Shown: piece by piece, positions 21,462 to 32,280 of the stretch
Numbering within the stretch: the stretch's first letter is position 1
Layout: each line of letters opens with the position of its first letter
NCBI RefSeq assembly: GCF_028640845.1
Contig: NC_080543.1
Location: 94,043,825-94,107,824, forward strand
Direction: 5' to 3'
Source of the DNA: Ahaetulla prasina
Lineage: Eukaryota > Chordata > Lepidosauria > Squamata > Colubridae
Length of the DNA: 64,000 nucleotides
Position numbers and translations under genes: made by a program
The notes under the pieces: model-generated
What the model was told of the DNA's origin: nothing
The model's database searches: none
What the model saw: the letters and a program-made list of their open reading frames with translations, nothing else

Positions 21462-21544
21462 AGCTGGAGAATATCAGCGGGCATGAATGTTTATCCATGG
21501 GAAAATTATGTAGCTGCAGCTGGCATTCGGCATTGATGGTGAGC
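21462..21544 (-). CDS. GABRG3: GABA-A receptor gamma-3 subunit, exon 5 (83 bp)
   Basis: The protein is a subunit of the pentameric GABA-gated chloride channel in neuronal membranes. On the minus strand this exon completes an Arg codon from the previous exon and continues [18 protein letters not shown] then HSCPLIFSS plus one base of the next codon. It carries both cysteines of the extracellular Cys-loop, spaced C-x13-C. Acceptor 'ttttctctag' and donor 'GTAAGTAA' are canonical, and 83 bp is the conserved length of this exon in the family. Gamma-type residues ([17 protein letters not shown]) support gamma-3 over alpha or beta. Odd point: Lys stands where family members I know have Glu (gamma) or Ala (alpha) in MD-E/A-H. 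No stop or frameshift. Confidence 0.93.
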
Positions 21545-22993
21545 CTAGAGAAAACCAGGTACCTATTACTGTCTTGGTATGACAGCAGGCTATAAAAAAA
21601 AATTAGTAACTCGGTCATTTCAAAGCCTTAATTGGAATATTACGAGAAAGTGCTTTTTTAGGATTCTCTTTGATGCAACTACTAGGCAGAAACCATCATG
21701 GAAGAAGGCAATGGCAATTGCTTTCATATTATTGCTAAGAAAACCACACAGTCATATGGGAATTAGAATGGGGGTGGGAAATAAGCTACCATTTTATAAC
21801 TATTATGCAGATGACATGAATTATGATATTTACAGAGTGATGTCTTCTCACATGTGATATCATTGTGGCTTGCAACAGATACCTATGTATGGATAGGCCC
21901 ATGCAGTCAGCCAGATGGCTGGCTGGGTTTGATTGGACTCAGGCCTGCTCACTAATTTGTCCAGTACTTTAGATTTAAAGAGAAAGGGAATCATACATTT
22001 AGCACCTACCTTCATGTCTTATATATGTTGTGACTTTTCCCAGGATTGTGCTACAGATGTCAAAAGAAGCTGCTCTCAATCCAAGAGAAGATGCAGCTTC
22101 TTCATAGACTTCTATTTAGGGCTGATTAAATGTCACAGCATGGATCAGAGCACCTTTTTTTTCTTTGAATCTAGAGCCCTAAATTTTAATATTTCAATGG
22201 ATGACTGCCAGAGCCATACAGCTAAATTTGACACTCTCTTTACCTATATTTCTGGGAAAAAATACATTAATGTATGTTTGTAGTTGTAGGTATATAGTAT
22301 AGGTAATCCTCGACTTACAATCTTTAAATTTTAGTGGTTTAGTGACTGTTTGAAGTTACAACAGCAACTGAAAAAGTGATTTATGATCGTTTTTAACAGT
22401 TGCAACTGTTGTAGCATCCCCATAGTCATGTGATCGAAATTTGGATACTTGGCAACTGGTATGACCACGTACTTATGCTGGTTGCAGTGCCCTGAGGTCA
22501 TGAGATCACCTTTTGAAATTTTCTGACAAGCAAAGTCCATGGGTAAGCCAGATTCATTTAACAACCATGTTATTAACTTAACAACTGCAGTGAATCACTT
22601 AACAACTATGGCAAGGAAGGTCGTAAAATGGGCAAAACTCATTTAACAACTGTCTTGCTTAGCAATGGAAATTTTGGGCTCAATTGTGATCATAGGTTGA
22701 GGACTCCTCATAGTTCTGCATAGTTGTCCTATTTGACAGTTTTAAAGAATAACAAGAATAACTCAGCACAATCCATTCTCCAGGTCACTAAAATACATCA
22801 AAACTAAGGGAACAAGTTTCCTGAACAGTCCAATTTAATTCCAAGCTGATTATGTTTCTTATCTTTGGGACAAGGCCCTCCGCCAGCTAAGATTTTTCTG
22901 TTTCTGTTATAAAATTGAAATTACATTAATCTCTATAAAAAGGTGAGCGATTATTTAAACTAGCCCTTATTGAAAGACACAAATGCTTCTTAC
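21545..22993 (-). other. GABRG3: GABRG3 intron 4, 1449 bp
   Basis: Bounded by GTAAG (donor, read at 22993-22989) and TTTTCTCTAG (acceptor, ending at 21545). It is phase 2, matching the AG|G split of an Arg codon. It contains a palindromic-end DNA transposon at 22300-22709. Apart from this the sequence appears unique. Confidence 0.9.
22300..22709. mobile_element. Non-autonomous DNA transposon with palindromic ends (AGTCCTCGACTTAC family)
   Basis: Begins 'taggtaatcctcgacttaca' and ends 'cataggttgaggactcct', which are inverted copies. Internal blocks ('aaaaagtgatttatgatcg', 'gcagtgccctgaggtcatg', 'ttaacaactgcagtgaatca') recur in 23794-24667 and 36787-37150. No transposase is present. Superfamily not determined because a target duplication is unclear. 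Confidence 0.8.
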
Positions 22994-23217
22994 CTTAAAG
23001 TATACAAGATTTTCCCATCATTCCATATTCTTAGGAGCTGATTGGGTGTAGTAATCCAGTGAGCTTCTGCAGTTTTAGAATTCCTAAAAATAGTATCTGG
23101 GATCCAAATTAACCCAACCATGTTGCTGTTAAGAGTGAGACTTTTTTTCATGGTGCTGTTGAAACGAAGACGGCTGTCAGTCCATGTCTGAGCAAAAAAA
23201 ATATCAATTTGGTATTC
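22994..23217 (-). CDS. GABRG3: GABA-A receptor gamma-3 subunit, exon 4 (224 bp)
   Basis: On the minus strand the exon starts in phase 0 after acceptor 'ctcctttgcag' and reads [74 protein letters not shown], ending AG|GTAAG. It is the extracellular agonist/benzodiazepine-interface region. FFAQTW contains the loop D strand and [10 protein letters not shown] is loop A. Against gamma-3 from other vertebrates as I remember it, identity is near complete ([26 protein letters not shown] distinguish gamma-3 from gamma-1/2). The known exon is 221 bp; here it is 224 bp, because KKS-L replaces KI-L. The frame stays intact and splice sites are good, so the exon looks functional. Confidence 0.95.
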
Positions 23218-23793
23218 CTGCAAAGGAGATTAGATACATATTTTAGAATAAATTTAGTTGAGCCAGATGATCTGTTTATTAAAATGTTCACATTTCTCTT
23301 AAAATATTATCTTTCTTTTTTAATTCACACTCAGAAATCAAGAAGCAAGTCATGTGTTGCATTAACCATGTGAATTGGGTTAGTCACTGTCTTACTTTCA
23401 AATAATAGATGAGGTTTTCAACTGTGATAATAATAAGCCTCATGGCAGCCCGTCCTAAATTTCTGATTAAAGGCAAGACTGATTCTGATCCATTCATCTG
23501 CATTTCATCATATGTTTCTAATGCTTCTAACAAGTGATCAAAATAGGGAGTGCCCTATCAAATCCTGTATCCTGATAGCAGTGTCCCCCAAGGCAGCGTT
23601 TTTATGTATTCAATTCATGCTTATATATATTAGCTAATACGTACTTGACAAAATAAATAAATGCTGAATGAGGCATTACTAAGCCACTAACTAGGTAAAA
23701 AGATAAAGAATTGGGTATTTGATGATTGTCAGAGACACATCCAAGTAACTTTCGCAAATGTATTTTTGACTTTCCAGTCTCCCAATAAAATAA
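23218..23793. other. GABRG3 intron 3, acceptor-proximal part
   Basis: Non-coding, no repeat recognised. Intron 3 continues to the end of the window. Confidence 0.5.
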
Positions 23794-23843
23794 AGGTAGA
23801 CTGTTTGGAGCTGGAAAAAGTGACTTATGACCATTTTTCACAT

Positions 23844-24098
23844 GAACCTTTCGTCGCGAGCTTAAAACACACCTATTCATCTGCGCGGGACTGGATTAGA
23901 TTTTAAAAAAATTGGTTTTAAGGGGTTTTTATTATTTATATTGTTTTAAAAATTAGGCTATAGAATAAGTTTTTTAATTGTTGTTTTTAATCTGTATTTA
24001 TATGTGTTTTAACTGCCTGTGAACCGCCCTGAGTCCTTAGGGAGATAGGGCGGTATATAAATATAAATAAATAAATAAATAAAAATAAATAAATAAAT
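23844..24098 (+). mobile_element. L2 LINE 3' end nested in transposon
   Basis: Starts 'aacctttcgtcgcgagctta', equivalent to the last codons (RTFRRELKTYLF) of the L2 frame at 47603-48949. It ends 'gtgaaccgccctgagtcctt', 'agggagatagggcggtatat' and (AAAT)n. Its subfamily differs from the 47642 copy (TTAGGGAGATAGGG versus TTCGGGAGAAGGG). Confidence 0.85.
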
Positions 24099-24152
24099 CA
24101 TTGAAACATCCTCAGAATCATGTGATCTAAATTCAGATGCTTGGCAACTGAC

Positions 24153-24438
24153 CAGTGGTGTGTTTCAAATGTTTTTACTACAGGTTCTGTGGGTGTGGCT
24201 TGGTGTGCATGGCTTGGTAGTGGCAGGGGAAGGATAGTATAAAATCTCCATTCCTACCCCAATCCAGGGGAAGGTTACTGCAAAATCCCCATTTCCTCCT
24301 GACTAGCTGGGACTTGGGAGGCAGAAAATAAATGGGGGTGAAGCCAGTCAGAATTTTTACAACCAGTTCTCCGAACTACTCAAAATTTTCGTTACCAGTT
24401 CTCCAGAACTGCTAAGAACCTGCTGAAACCCATCTCTG
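24153..24438. mobile_element. hAT non-autonomous transposon, 286 bp
   Basis: Ends CAGTGGTGTGTTTCAAA and GCTGAAACCCATCTCTG, with exact 8-bp duplication CAACTGAC at 24145-24152 and 24439-24446. Inserted in the AGTCCTCGACTTAC-family element. Shares 'ttctgtgggtgtggcttggt' and 'ctccgaactactcaaaattt' with 34505-34701 and 41793-42069. Confidence 0.93.
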
Positions 24439-24667
24439 CAACTGACGCATATTTTTAATGGTTGCAATGTCCCGGGGTCATGTGATCACCTTTTGCAACT
24501 TTCTGACAACCAAAACCAGTGGGGAAGCCAGATTCATTTAACAACTGCAGTGATTCACTTAACAACTGTGGTAAGAAAGGTCATAAAATGGGGCAAAATT
24601 CACTTAACAAATTTCTCACTTAGCTGCATACATTTTGGCCTCAGTCGTAAGTTGAGGACAACCTGTA

Positions 24668-25312
24668 CTAACCAAGGAGAGCCCTAGTTGACTTTCAAAA
24701 ATCAGCTAGGTTTTGTAGTTGTCGCTGACCAGAAAAGGCTCAATTAATTATGCCCACAGCAACCATTCAATGCATTTATCCATATCTCTGTCTACAAACA
24801 TGGACACAATACACTGAACTGTATCCCTTCCATTTATCCATTTATCATCAATTGCCCAGACAGAGGAAACCAGAGATGCAATGGCTAAGAAGAGACAGAG
24901 CTAGCTAAGCTACTTTTCTTCATCACTGATCACCAAATGCCTATGAGGAAAACAAAAACAAAAACAAAAACAAAGAAGAGAAGTCATGTTTGGTAGATGA
25001 AGATAACACTAGTAAAATTAACTGAATCTGAAGATTACAAGGGAACCTCAATAATTATGCAATTATCCATCCATCCACTCAGGAAATCTTCTACAGCATT
25101 CATAGTAAATGGTCACCTTTTTTTTGATTTAAAATGTTTAATGAAAGAAAATTTGATACATTCCAAGGCTATTTTGCAGTCAAAACCTGACTTTCCATAA
25201 TCTGAAACTACTGGTTCTTTGGAAAAACAGACAATACTGTAATTTATATAGTAGCCCTTCAAACATTTGAAAAATATCATATTATCAACACTTCAGCATC
25301 TCTTCTCGGGGA
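24668..25312. other. Intron 3 sequence, nothing recognised
   Basis: Contains a short (AAAAC)n patch at 24951-24974. No gene. Confidence 0.4.
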
Positions 25313-25314
25313 GA

Positions 25315-25440
25315 TGATAGATAGATAGATAGATTAGATAGATAGATAGATAGATAGATGGATGGATGGATGGATGGATGGATGGAAGGAAGGAAGGAAG
25401 GAAGGAAGGAAGGAAGGAAGGAAGGAAGGAAGGAAGGAAG
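25315..25440 (+). repeat. (GATA)n-(GATG)n-(GAAG)n compound microsatellite
   Basis: Three tetranucleotide arrays in succession: GATA to about 25358, GATG to about 25385, GAAG to 25440. Each differs from the next by one base. Confidence 0.95.
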
Positions 25441-26245
25441 AAAACCAGAACTTACTCAGAGGGCAATGAAGATTGTGAAGTAATTGGTAACCTATCAGGA
25501 GATGCTTAATAAATTAGGTGTGTGTTTGTCTGTTCCAGGTTCTTATCTTTACATAATTCCAGATAAAACCTGACTAAAGCAGAATAGGGTACTACCATTG
25601 TGTTAGGCATTGCATTTGTGCAGCTGCATTATAACGATATTTGCCTTCATTAATACCTGTGGCTGATTTTATTGACAGAACCCATCTTTACTTTATAAGC
25701 ATAATGACAACTAATATCAACTCCCTTAAGAAAAGAAACCACACATTTCAATATTCTGATAATATTGGCTAGCATTTTAGGAGATTTATTAAAACCCAGC
25801 ATATCTGTCAAGTCTATCTAACTTCTAAACATTTAGCTTGCTCTCCATTGGTTTGGAATTATTAATGTATTTCAGTACTGCTCTTCATCTTGATAAGATG
25901 TAGATTATATCAGAACCATTCACCTTTTATTTTGTTTTCCTTATGCTATTTTTTTTACTTGAAAACTAAAGTAATAAATCAGAAACACTTCAAGATTCAC
26001 CAGTAAAAGCCAATGCGTTATGACATTTATTGGAGTCCTGAGAATTTTTTTTTAAAAAAATTACTGACATTTACTGACAATATGAATTATGGCCCAGCTT
26101 CATAAAGCGGAATGGTTTTAAATAAGAAATTAAATTATGATTGCAGTGAATTTAATATACTGTATATCTTCAGGTATTTTAAGCACTCTGGAAGCAAAAG
26201 GAAATAGCTTTAAGTTAAGTTAAATGAGGTCATGAGCTGCTTCAG
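25441..26245. other. Intron 3 sequence, nothing recognised
   Basis: Unique-looking A/T-rich DNA. Confidence 0.4.
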
Positions 26246-27345
26246 ACTTCCCTACCGGCAGTTTGCTGATGATACCCAATTTTAAATAATGTTATCTTGA
26301 CCCCAGGCCACTAAGTGATGCTATTGATGCCCGATGCCACATCTGAGGGCTTTGCCAATCTCAAGATAATAAGACCAAAGCTCTATTGATAATTGAGCCA
26401 ACTTATCTGAGGGATTTTCACTTATAGTATTGGATAGGGTAGAACTTCCCTAATTAAGATTGGTCCTCAATCTTTGGGAGGTTTTTTTTGACTCACAAGT
26501 CTTGTTTGAAGAGCAGGTGGCGGCTGTGGCCAAGACAGCTTTTGTACAAATTTATGTGGCATGACAGATACACTCATTATTGGATTGGGAGGCCTTCCAG
26601 ATGGTCTTTCACACTCTAGCTACATCACAAATGAATGATTGCAATGCACTGAAGGTCGGGCTGCCATTGTAGACCATTCACAAACTACAGCTGGTCCAGA
26701 ATACAACAGTGAGAGCAGTAATGGACACACCATTTTATGTCCGTCTGATACCACTCTACACAAGCTGCATTGGTTGACTGTTGGCTTTCAAGTACAGTTC
26801 AAGGTGCTGGTTACAACCTATAAACCCCTCCCTAGCAAGGGACCAGGTAACAGTAACAAAGTTGGAAGGGACCTTGGAGGTCATCTAGTCCAACCCCCTG
26901 CGCAGGAGACCTATACTAGGGATTTGAACTGCAAAACTGCGACCTTTCTTATCAACAAGTTCAGCGTCAGCCACTGAGCCAAGGTTATCTATGTAATTGT
27001 CTTTCTTTGATTGTTTCTGCCTTTCAGTAAAATTGGGTAGAATGAGTATGCTTCAGGGTTTTTTTTGTTAAACAATTGCATCTAGAGGGACCTAGGAAGC
27101 TACAAAACCTTCTCTATTGCAGCACCTGCAGCAACTTCTCAGAGAACTCTGTATGTCCTAAGGCCTTGGGTTAGGATGGGCTCAATCTCTTGTAGTATTT
27201 TGTTTATTTCTTATGGTTCATCCATTTCTAGGTGGCTATGATCTTTGCTAATTAATGCTGTACTTGCTTTTAAATTTGTTAGCCACCGAGTTTGACAGTT
27301 GGGCAGTCTGTAAGTGGAAAATTAAATTAAAATTAAACCAAGGAA
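26246..27345 (+). mobile_element. Old L2 LINE relic
   Basis: Decayed coding sequence with recognisable order: 'gtttgctgatgatacccaat' (FADDTQ, the reverse-transcriptase catalytic motif), 'agctggtccagaatacaaca' (LVQNT), 'ctgcattggttgactgttgg' (LHWLTVG), and an L2-like tail ('ttgttagccaccgagt') near 27280-27345. A SINE lies at 26846-26988. The 112-codon frame at 26639-26977 is a composite of both. Confidence 0.75.
26846..26988 (-). mobile_element. tRNA-derived SINE with CR1-like tail
   Basis: Plus orientation starts 'gtaacagtaacaaagttgga', 'agggaccttggaggtcatct', 'agtccaaccccctgcgcagg', the reverse complement of the CR1 3' end. It finishes in a tRNA-like head, with GCAGTTCAAATCC on the minus strand as a B-box-like sequence. 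Inserted in the L2 relic. Family named by tail only. Confidence 0.7.
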
Positions 27346-28604
27346 GTTAAAGAGAATAATTCATCCATAAATTAGTTATGAAATGACCAGTTATTGCTCG
27401 ATTTTGCTTTTAGAACTGTTTTCTTTAGTACTGAATATTACAGTTTACTAGTCCAGTTGATACATTTTAATTTTTCTCTGATGGATTGAGATTTATTTAT
27501 TTTTTTGCTTTTGCTTTTGTTTTTTGGTGCATACTTCTGCAGTCCTAAAAATTAGAAGTGAGCAATTTTCTACATCATGCATTATTTCAAATTATTATTT
27601 TAATGAGTCTAGTTTGGCCACACTATGTATTTTAATGTACATCTTTAAACATTTGAGAAATTGCTTTAAATAAGACCTGTGCAAATTAATTCAGATTTCA
27701 TCCATATTGGAGATTCAAGATTCAAGGAGAACTTGATTCAGCTGACCTCTGTGATTTGAGATTCTGTAGCACTCTTATTTGACTGAATGTGTTTCAAGTT
27801 TGATTGAAGCAAAGATTAGTCTATAGACAATAATGAGAAAACTTCAAAATGCCAGGAACACGAGAATGAAACAGCAGGGATAATAGACCTTTTAGAGAAC
27901 TTTATCTGAAGGGTTTTACCACAGTGTAATGTTGAAATATTTCCTCAATACTTCTTTTAGGAGAAAGAAAGTTCAGATGAAGAAAGGACAGCATTACAGT
28001 CTTCAAATTATCTAGTAGAATCTTTAGATGATCAATGTAGTAATATTCAATTAGATTTTAAGAATATAATTGTTCAAGGATCCTATTAACCTCTTACATT
28101 AGCTTTTCTAAGATGCACAAACTTCTGCTTTGCTGGTTGTAATCACTGGGTTTTCAGGGTTGTCAGGAAAACTTACTGGAAAGCTGGCAAAGATTCCCCT
28201 CTACTGGGCAGAACTCAAAAGAATAAAACTCATCAATCCTGTTTTTGCACCTGAACTTTAGGTTTTGTTATGTGCCAGAAGGGTTGGCAATGCTAGTTCA
28301 CTCCAAAAAAGGAGTCTCTTATTATTAATTGTGACACAAAAGTGGATCTTGTAATCTTGCTGTTTTACCCATTTAGATATAGGAAAGTAAATGCTTGAAT
28401 GGTGTCTATAGGTAAGAACATCAGTCCGCATATTCTTTGTCAGGGAATGTAATTTTATGTCAGTCATTCATGGCAGCTTTGATTTCATATTCAAAATATT
28501 GAAAGAGAGTTCTGCTTCCAGTTGTGCTAATAGGACCAGCACAGAATTGTGAATATCATTAGTTGGCCATATTAAGAGAAAGCAAAGTCCATTTGGAGGT
28601 GGGT
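27346..28604. other. Intron 3 sequence, nothing recognised
   Basis: No gene or clear repeat. Confidence 0.4.
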
Positions 28605-28735
28605 GGATAAAATCACTGAAGCAGTCGGTGTAAATTTAAATGGATTCTGGGGGATAGTAGAGGACAGGAAGGCCTGGAGGAACATTGTCCATGGGGTAGT
28701 GTTGGGTTGGACATGAGTATGTGACTAACAACAAC
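28605..28735 (+). mobile_element. BovB LINE 3' end
   Basis: 'aaatcactgaagcagtcggt', 'gtagaggacaggaaggcctg' and 'gaggaacattgtccatgggg' are the BovB 3' coding end and terminus. Only about 130 bp remain. The 71-codon minus frame here is a shadow. Confidence 0.85.
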
Positions 28736-30626
28736 AGCAATGCTTTCTGGGAGATTTGAGATAGATGGCTGTTGAGGAGGTGCTAACTGCAACAATTGGC
28801 ATGTTAGGACATCTCTTCGTAGAAACATAGTAAGGACCTAAGCCAAGACTTTAAAATAGATGAAAAAGAATATAGGAAGTATTGTTAGGAACTTTGGATG
28901 CAAGGAATGGAGTTCTGAGAGAATACAGAAATTTTTATTCAGTATTTGTTGGATTTATGAGTAGGAATTCCTGTTTTGTATTGAAGTCACATATGTTTTG
29001 GTATGGGGAAGAAGAGTGTGATGCACTATGAAAGAACTGCTTGGCAAAATATTTCTATTATGATCAGAGGAAAATGATATAATTTACTGATAAGCAGGAG
29101 AGCCACTGTAGTTAAAATTAAGATGTTGGAATAAAATGGAGAACAAGGTTCAGTTCTACCCTCAGTCATGGAAATGACTGGGTTACATTGGCCCATTTAT
29201 CTCTTTGTCTAAACTACTTTACAGAGTTGATGTTATGAGAATGAAATGAAATCCATGTAAATCCCATTAATTATGGGATCCATGTAAATCCCATTAATTA
29301 TGAACACCTTTTAACAAATGAAAAGTGGGTTAGTCTATTTCCCTATAGGAAAGATATTAGTGGATTGCTTGCAATTCCCTGTAACTGTTGATGAATGCCC
29401 GATCAGTTAATGGGTGGGAAATCTATTGTCCCCAGCTTAATAAATAAGAAAGATATCAGCATTAACTGTGTCACAACAACTTGTTGGGTTATCAGACCTG
29501 TGGCTACTCTCCAAAATGTGCCTACCTGTGTTATTTCAGAGTAGCAAGTTTGTTCAGAAGAAGGATAAGGGCAGCAGTCTTGGTCTTCTAGAATTCCAAT
29601 TCATTAATCAGATATGTTTAATCTAAAATTGAGAACCAGATGAACTTTTTTTATCTTGCAAAACAGTCCTCCATATAAACTGATAGATATAGTCTTGATG
29701 ACAACCTATTAGAATCAAGTGTACAATATAACTAACGGCAGTGTACAACCTTTCTAAGGACAGAACCTTGTGGCTCAATATTTAGCATATCCTACTTTTA
29801 TCTCTAATATTTATTTATGATTACATTTACTTCAATCCATTTTCCACCCTTATATGAATCCAACAAAATCCCATCTCTCAAACTTAGTAGAAAGATATGA
29901 ATAACATTTATAGTCTTTATACATAAAGTTTTGTAACAGAAAGATTTCCTTTATGTTAAACCCATGAACAAAAGTGATATATTAAGTTTCCAAGACAGTT
30001 GTCTTAAATATATATATTCTATGGAGTATGTCATACTGACATCAGTGGTATTTACTTCTGAGTAACCTAGCATTAAAACATGATTTAACTGCAAAACTTC
30101 CCTTCTCTTTCCCTCATGATAATCATTTTTAGATAAGATGACATAATGGTTATTTAGAGATGCCGAAGGTTTAATTGATTAAAAAACACACAGCTGTATT
30201 TGGAAATTAGATGATTTGTGTTTTCTGAACAATGTGCAAATCCAAATGCATATGTTTTGTTACTTTCCAGCTTCAGTATTAAGTGTTGTCTTAAAACATA
30301 TCAAAACTGAACATTTACAAACCAGATTTTAATGATAAAATTCACATACATGTACACATAAAGTGTGAATCTAATTTGTCATGTGGATTCCCTGAAAGAA
30401 AGACATGTAAATTCAAAGTTTTGTTAGAATGGATTTATGAATTCATAGATACAAAATTTACACAGAAAAAAATTGACCAGATCTATTCATTCCCTATGAC
30501 AATGATAGGATTTTCACAGTGGATGTTTCCCATCTTGTTTCGTAAGAATTATATGGTTCATTTCAGTTTGAAATATATATCTTAAACTTCAGAATGTAGT
30601 GAAACATACCACAAAAATGACTTCAA
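28736..30626. other. Intron 3 sequence, mostly unique
   Basis: Contains an exact short tandem duplication at about 29251-29304 (unit starting 'atccatgtaaatcccattaa'). No gene recognised. Confidence 0.4.
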
Positions 30627-30627
30627 A

Positions 30628-30886
30628 AGGTTGCCAAGGTTGAAGACCCCCACAATAGACTAGGCAGGGTTAACCCTTAACCTCAAAAGCAGATTAGACA
30701 AATTTTTGAAAGGTAAAGCTGTTTGGGGTACTAGTTTTCAAGAAGCTGCCTTAATTCTGATGCAGTAGGCCTCTCATTTCCTGCTGAGAAGGATATTTAA
30801 ATAGTGGAAGGAAGTCTATTTCAACCCATTCCTTAACCCTGCCTAGTCTATTGCGAGGGGGTCTCCAACCTTGGCAACTTTAAGCC
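30628..30886. repeat. Inverted repeat with 45-55 bp arms and 155-bp spacer
   Basis: Arm 30628-30675 ('ggttgccaaggttgaagacc', 'cccacaatagactaggcagg') is the reverse complement, with few mismatches, of 30832-30886 ('ccctgcctagtctattgcga', 'gggggtctccaaccttggca'). The right arm contains host flank, target duplication and the first 30 bp of the hAT element at 30854. Confidence 0.85.
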
Positions 30887-30985
30887 TGGCGGACTTCAAC
30901 TCCCAGAATTCCCCAGTCAGTTGGCTGGGGAATTCTGAGAGTTGAAGTCTGCCAGGCTTAAAGTTGTCAAGGTTGGAGACCCCTG
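30854..30985. mobile_element. hAT non-autonomous transposon, palindromic, 132 bp
   Basis: The two halves are long inverted copies ('tctccaaccttggcaacttt' and 'aaagttgtcaaggttggaga'). Exact 8-bp duplication GTCTATTG lies at 30846-30853 and 30986-30993. Family shared with 42870-42967 and 50842-50905. Confidence 0.92.
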
Positions 30986-30993
30986 GTCTATTG

Positions 30994-32215
30994 GACCATC
31001 AACCAAACCCAGCTGTGAAACCCACAAGCCAGACTTTTCCAGCTAACCTTAATGCACACACTAGATGATTTTGGAGGAAAAAAAATTGTAGGATAAGGTA
31101 TTGTACATATTTAGTCTGATCCAGAGTTTTTAGTTTTATATTTTAGGTCATAACTCATATTTGTTAGTGTCATGTGTTGAATTATCAGAAAGAAAAAGAA
31201 AGTTTTTCTAATATACTGGCTGCATAGTCTATGTTTTTTTAAATGACACTGATCAAAGGATCAAACCATTGTTAGATAATTTATCATTGTTCTAAGGCTA
31301 TCCAGTCTTATAGCACATCTATTCCAAATATATTGTTATTTAAAATGAAACATGTTTAAATATTTTTATTTGCCATGCAGATTTGCTGTCACTAAGTTAT
31401 TCAGCTTTAAGTTTCCAGCCTTCTGTTATGTATAGGTATCTGGTTGGCTGATTGGCTGATTGGCTGTTGGCAGGATGGATGAATAAACAGAAACGAAGAA
31501 GTAGAAATATCATGATATTAAGCAATTTTAATTATGTGACAGTGCTTTCATTTGAATATATTGAATTTACTTGTAAGAGAAAGAACTCTGGTATTACTAG
31601 TGGAAATTGAATACATTAATATCAAATACAAGCCCCATCAGAAGATATCCAGACTATGATTTGGGGAAAATATGCAGTTCCGTACCTAATTTCTTTGTTT
31701 CTAAAAATATAGTTAGCAATAAAGCACATCTGGCAACTTTGGCACTATAGACATGCTCTTGTATTGTACTAATTACCTGGCTGACATTAGAGGTAATAGC
31801 AATGTTCTTTCTTACTTCCTCAAATTACAAAAGTTGCCTTCTGTTGCCATAGTAACCTTCTGCTGTCACAGTAACGGTTTCTCCAGTTGTTATAGTAACA
31901 TCACAACAGGTTCCTTTCCAGAATTCAGCTATGTTCTCTCTCTGTACTAGAGAATGTGCTCTTTGCTAATGGAAATTACCTGTAGACAGCATGGAGCTGC
32001 CTAGAAATACACATGGATTACTTGATCAGCATGTAATTCTTCGGTCCCTGGTATTCTGATTAACCAAACTTTCTAAAAATGCAGATAGGTTGCCTCCCTG
32101 TGTTTTGTTTTAATCAATAGATTTGTTTGGCCAAATTACTTCCTGCCTTCATTTGGCAGGAAGCTTTTCAATCATATTTTTATCTGAATCATGCCAATGC
32201 CATAGGACAGGTCAT
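30994..32215. other. Intron 3 sequence, nothing recognised
   Basis: Unique-looking DNA without gene features. Confidence 0.4.
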
Positions 32216-32216
32216 T

Positions 32217-32280
32217 TCTTTTTTTTCCTTTCTTCCCTTTCTTTTCTTTTCCTGTCTTTTCTTTTCTTTTTCTTTTTATA
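32217..32280 (+). repeat. CT-rich (TTTTC/TTCTTT) tract
   Basis: Pyrimidine-rich low-complexity run. Open frames across it are artefacts. Confidence 0.9.

Larger units (their letters stand above)
23794..24667. mobile_element. AGTCCTCGACTTAC-family transposon, host to two insertions
   Basis: Left part 23794-23843 ('aaaaagtgacttatgaccat'), middle part 24099-24152 ('aatcatgtgatctaaattca', 'gatgcttggcaactgac') and right part 24439-24667 ('cccggggtcatgtgatcacc', 'cgtaagttgaggacaacctg') together match the uninterrupted copy at 22300-22709. An L2 tail and a hAT element separate them. The left terminus is degraded. Confidence 0.8.
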
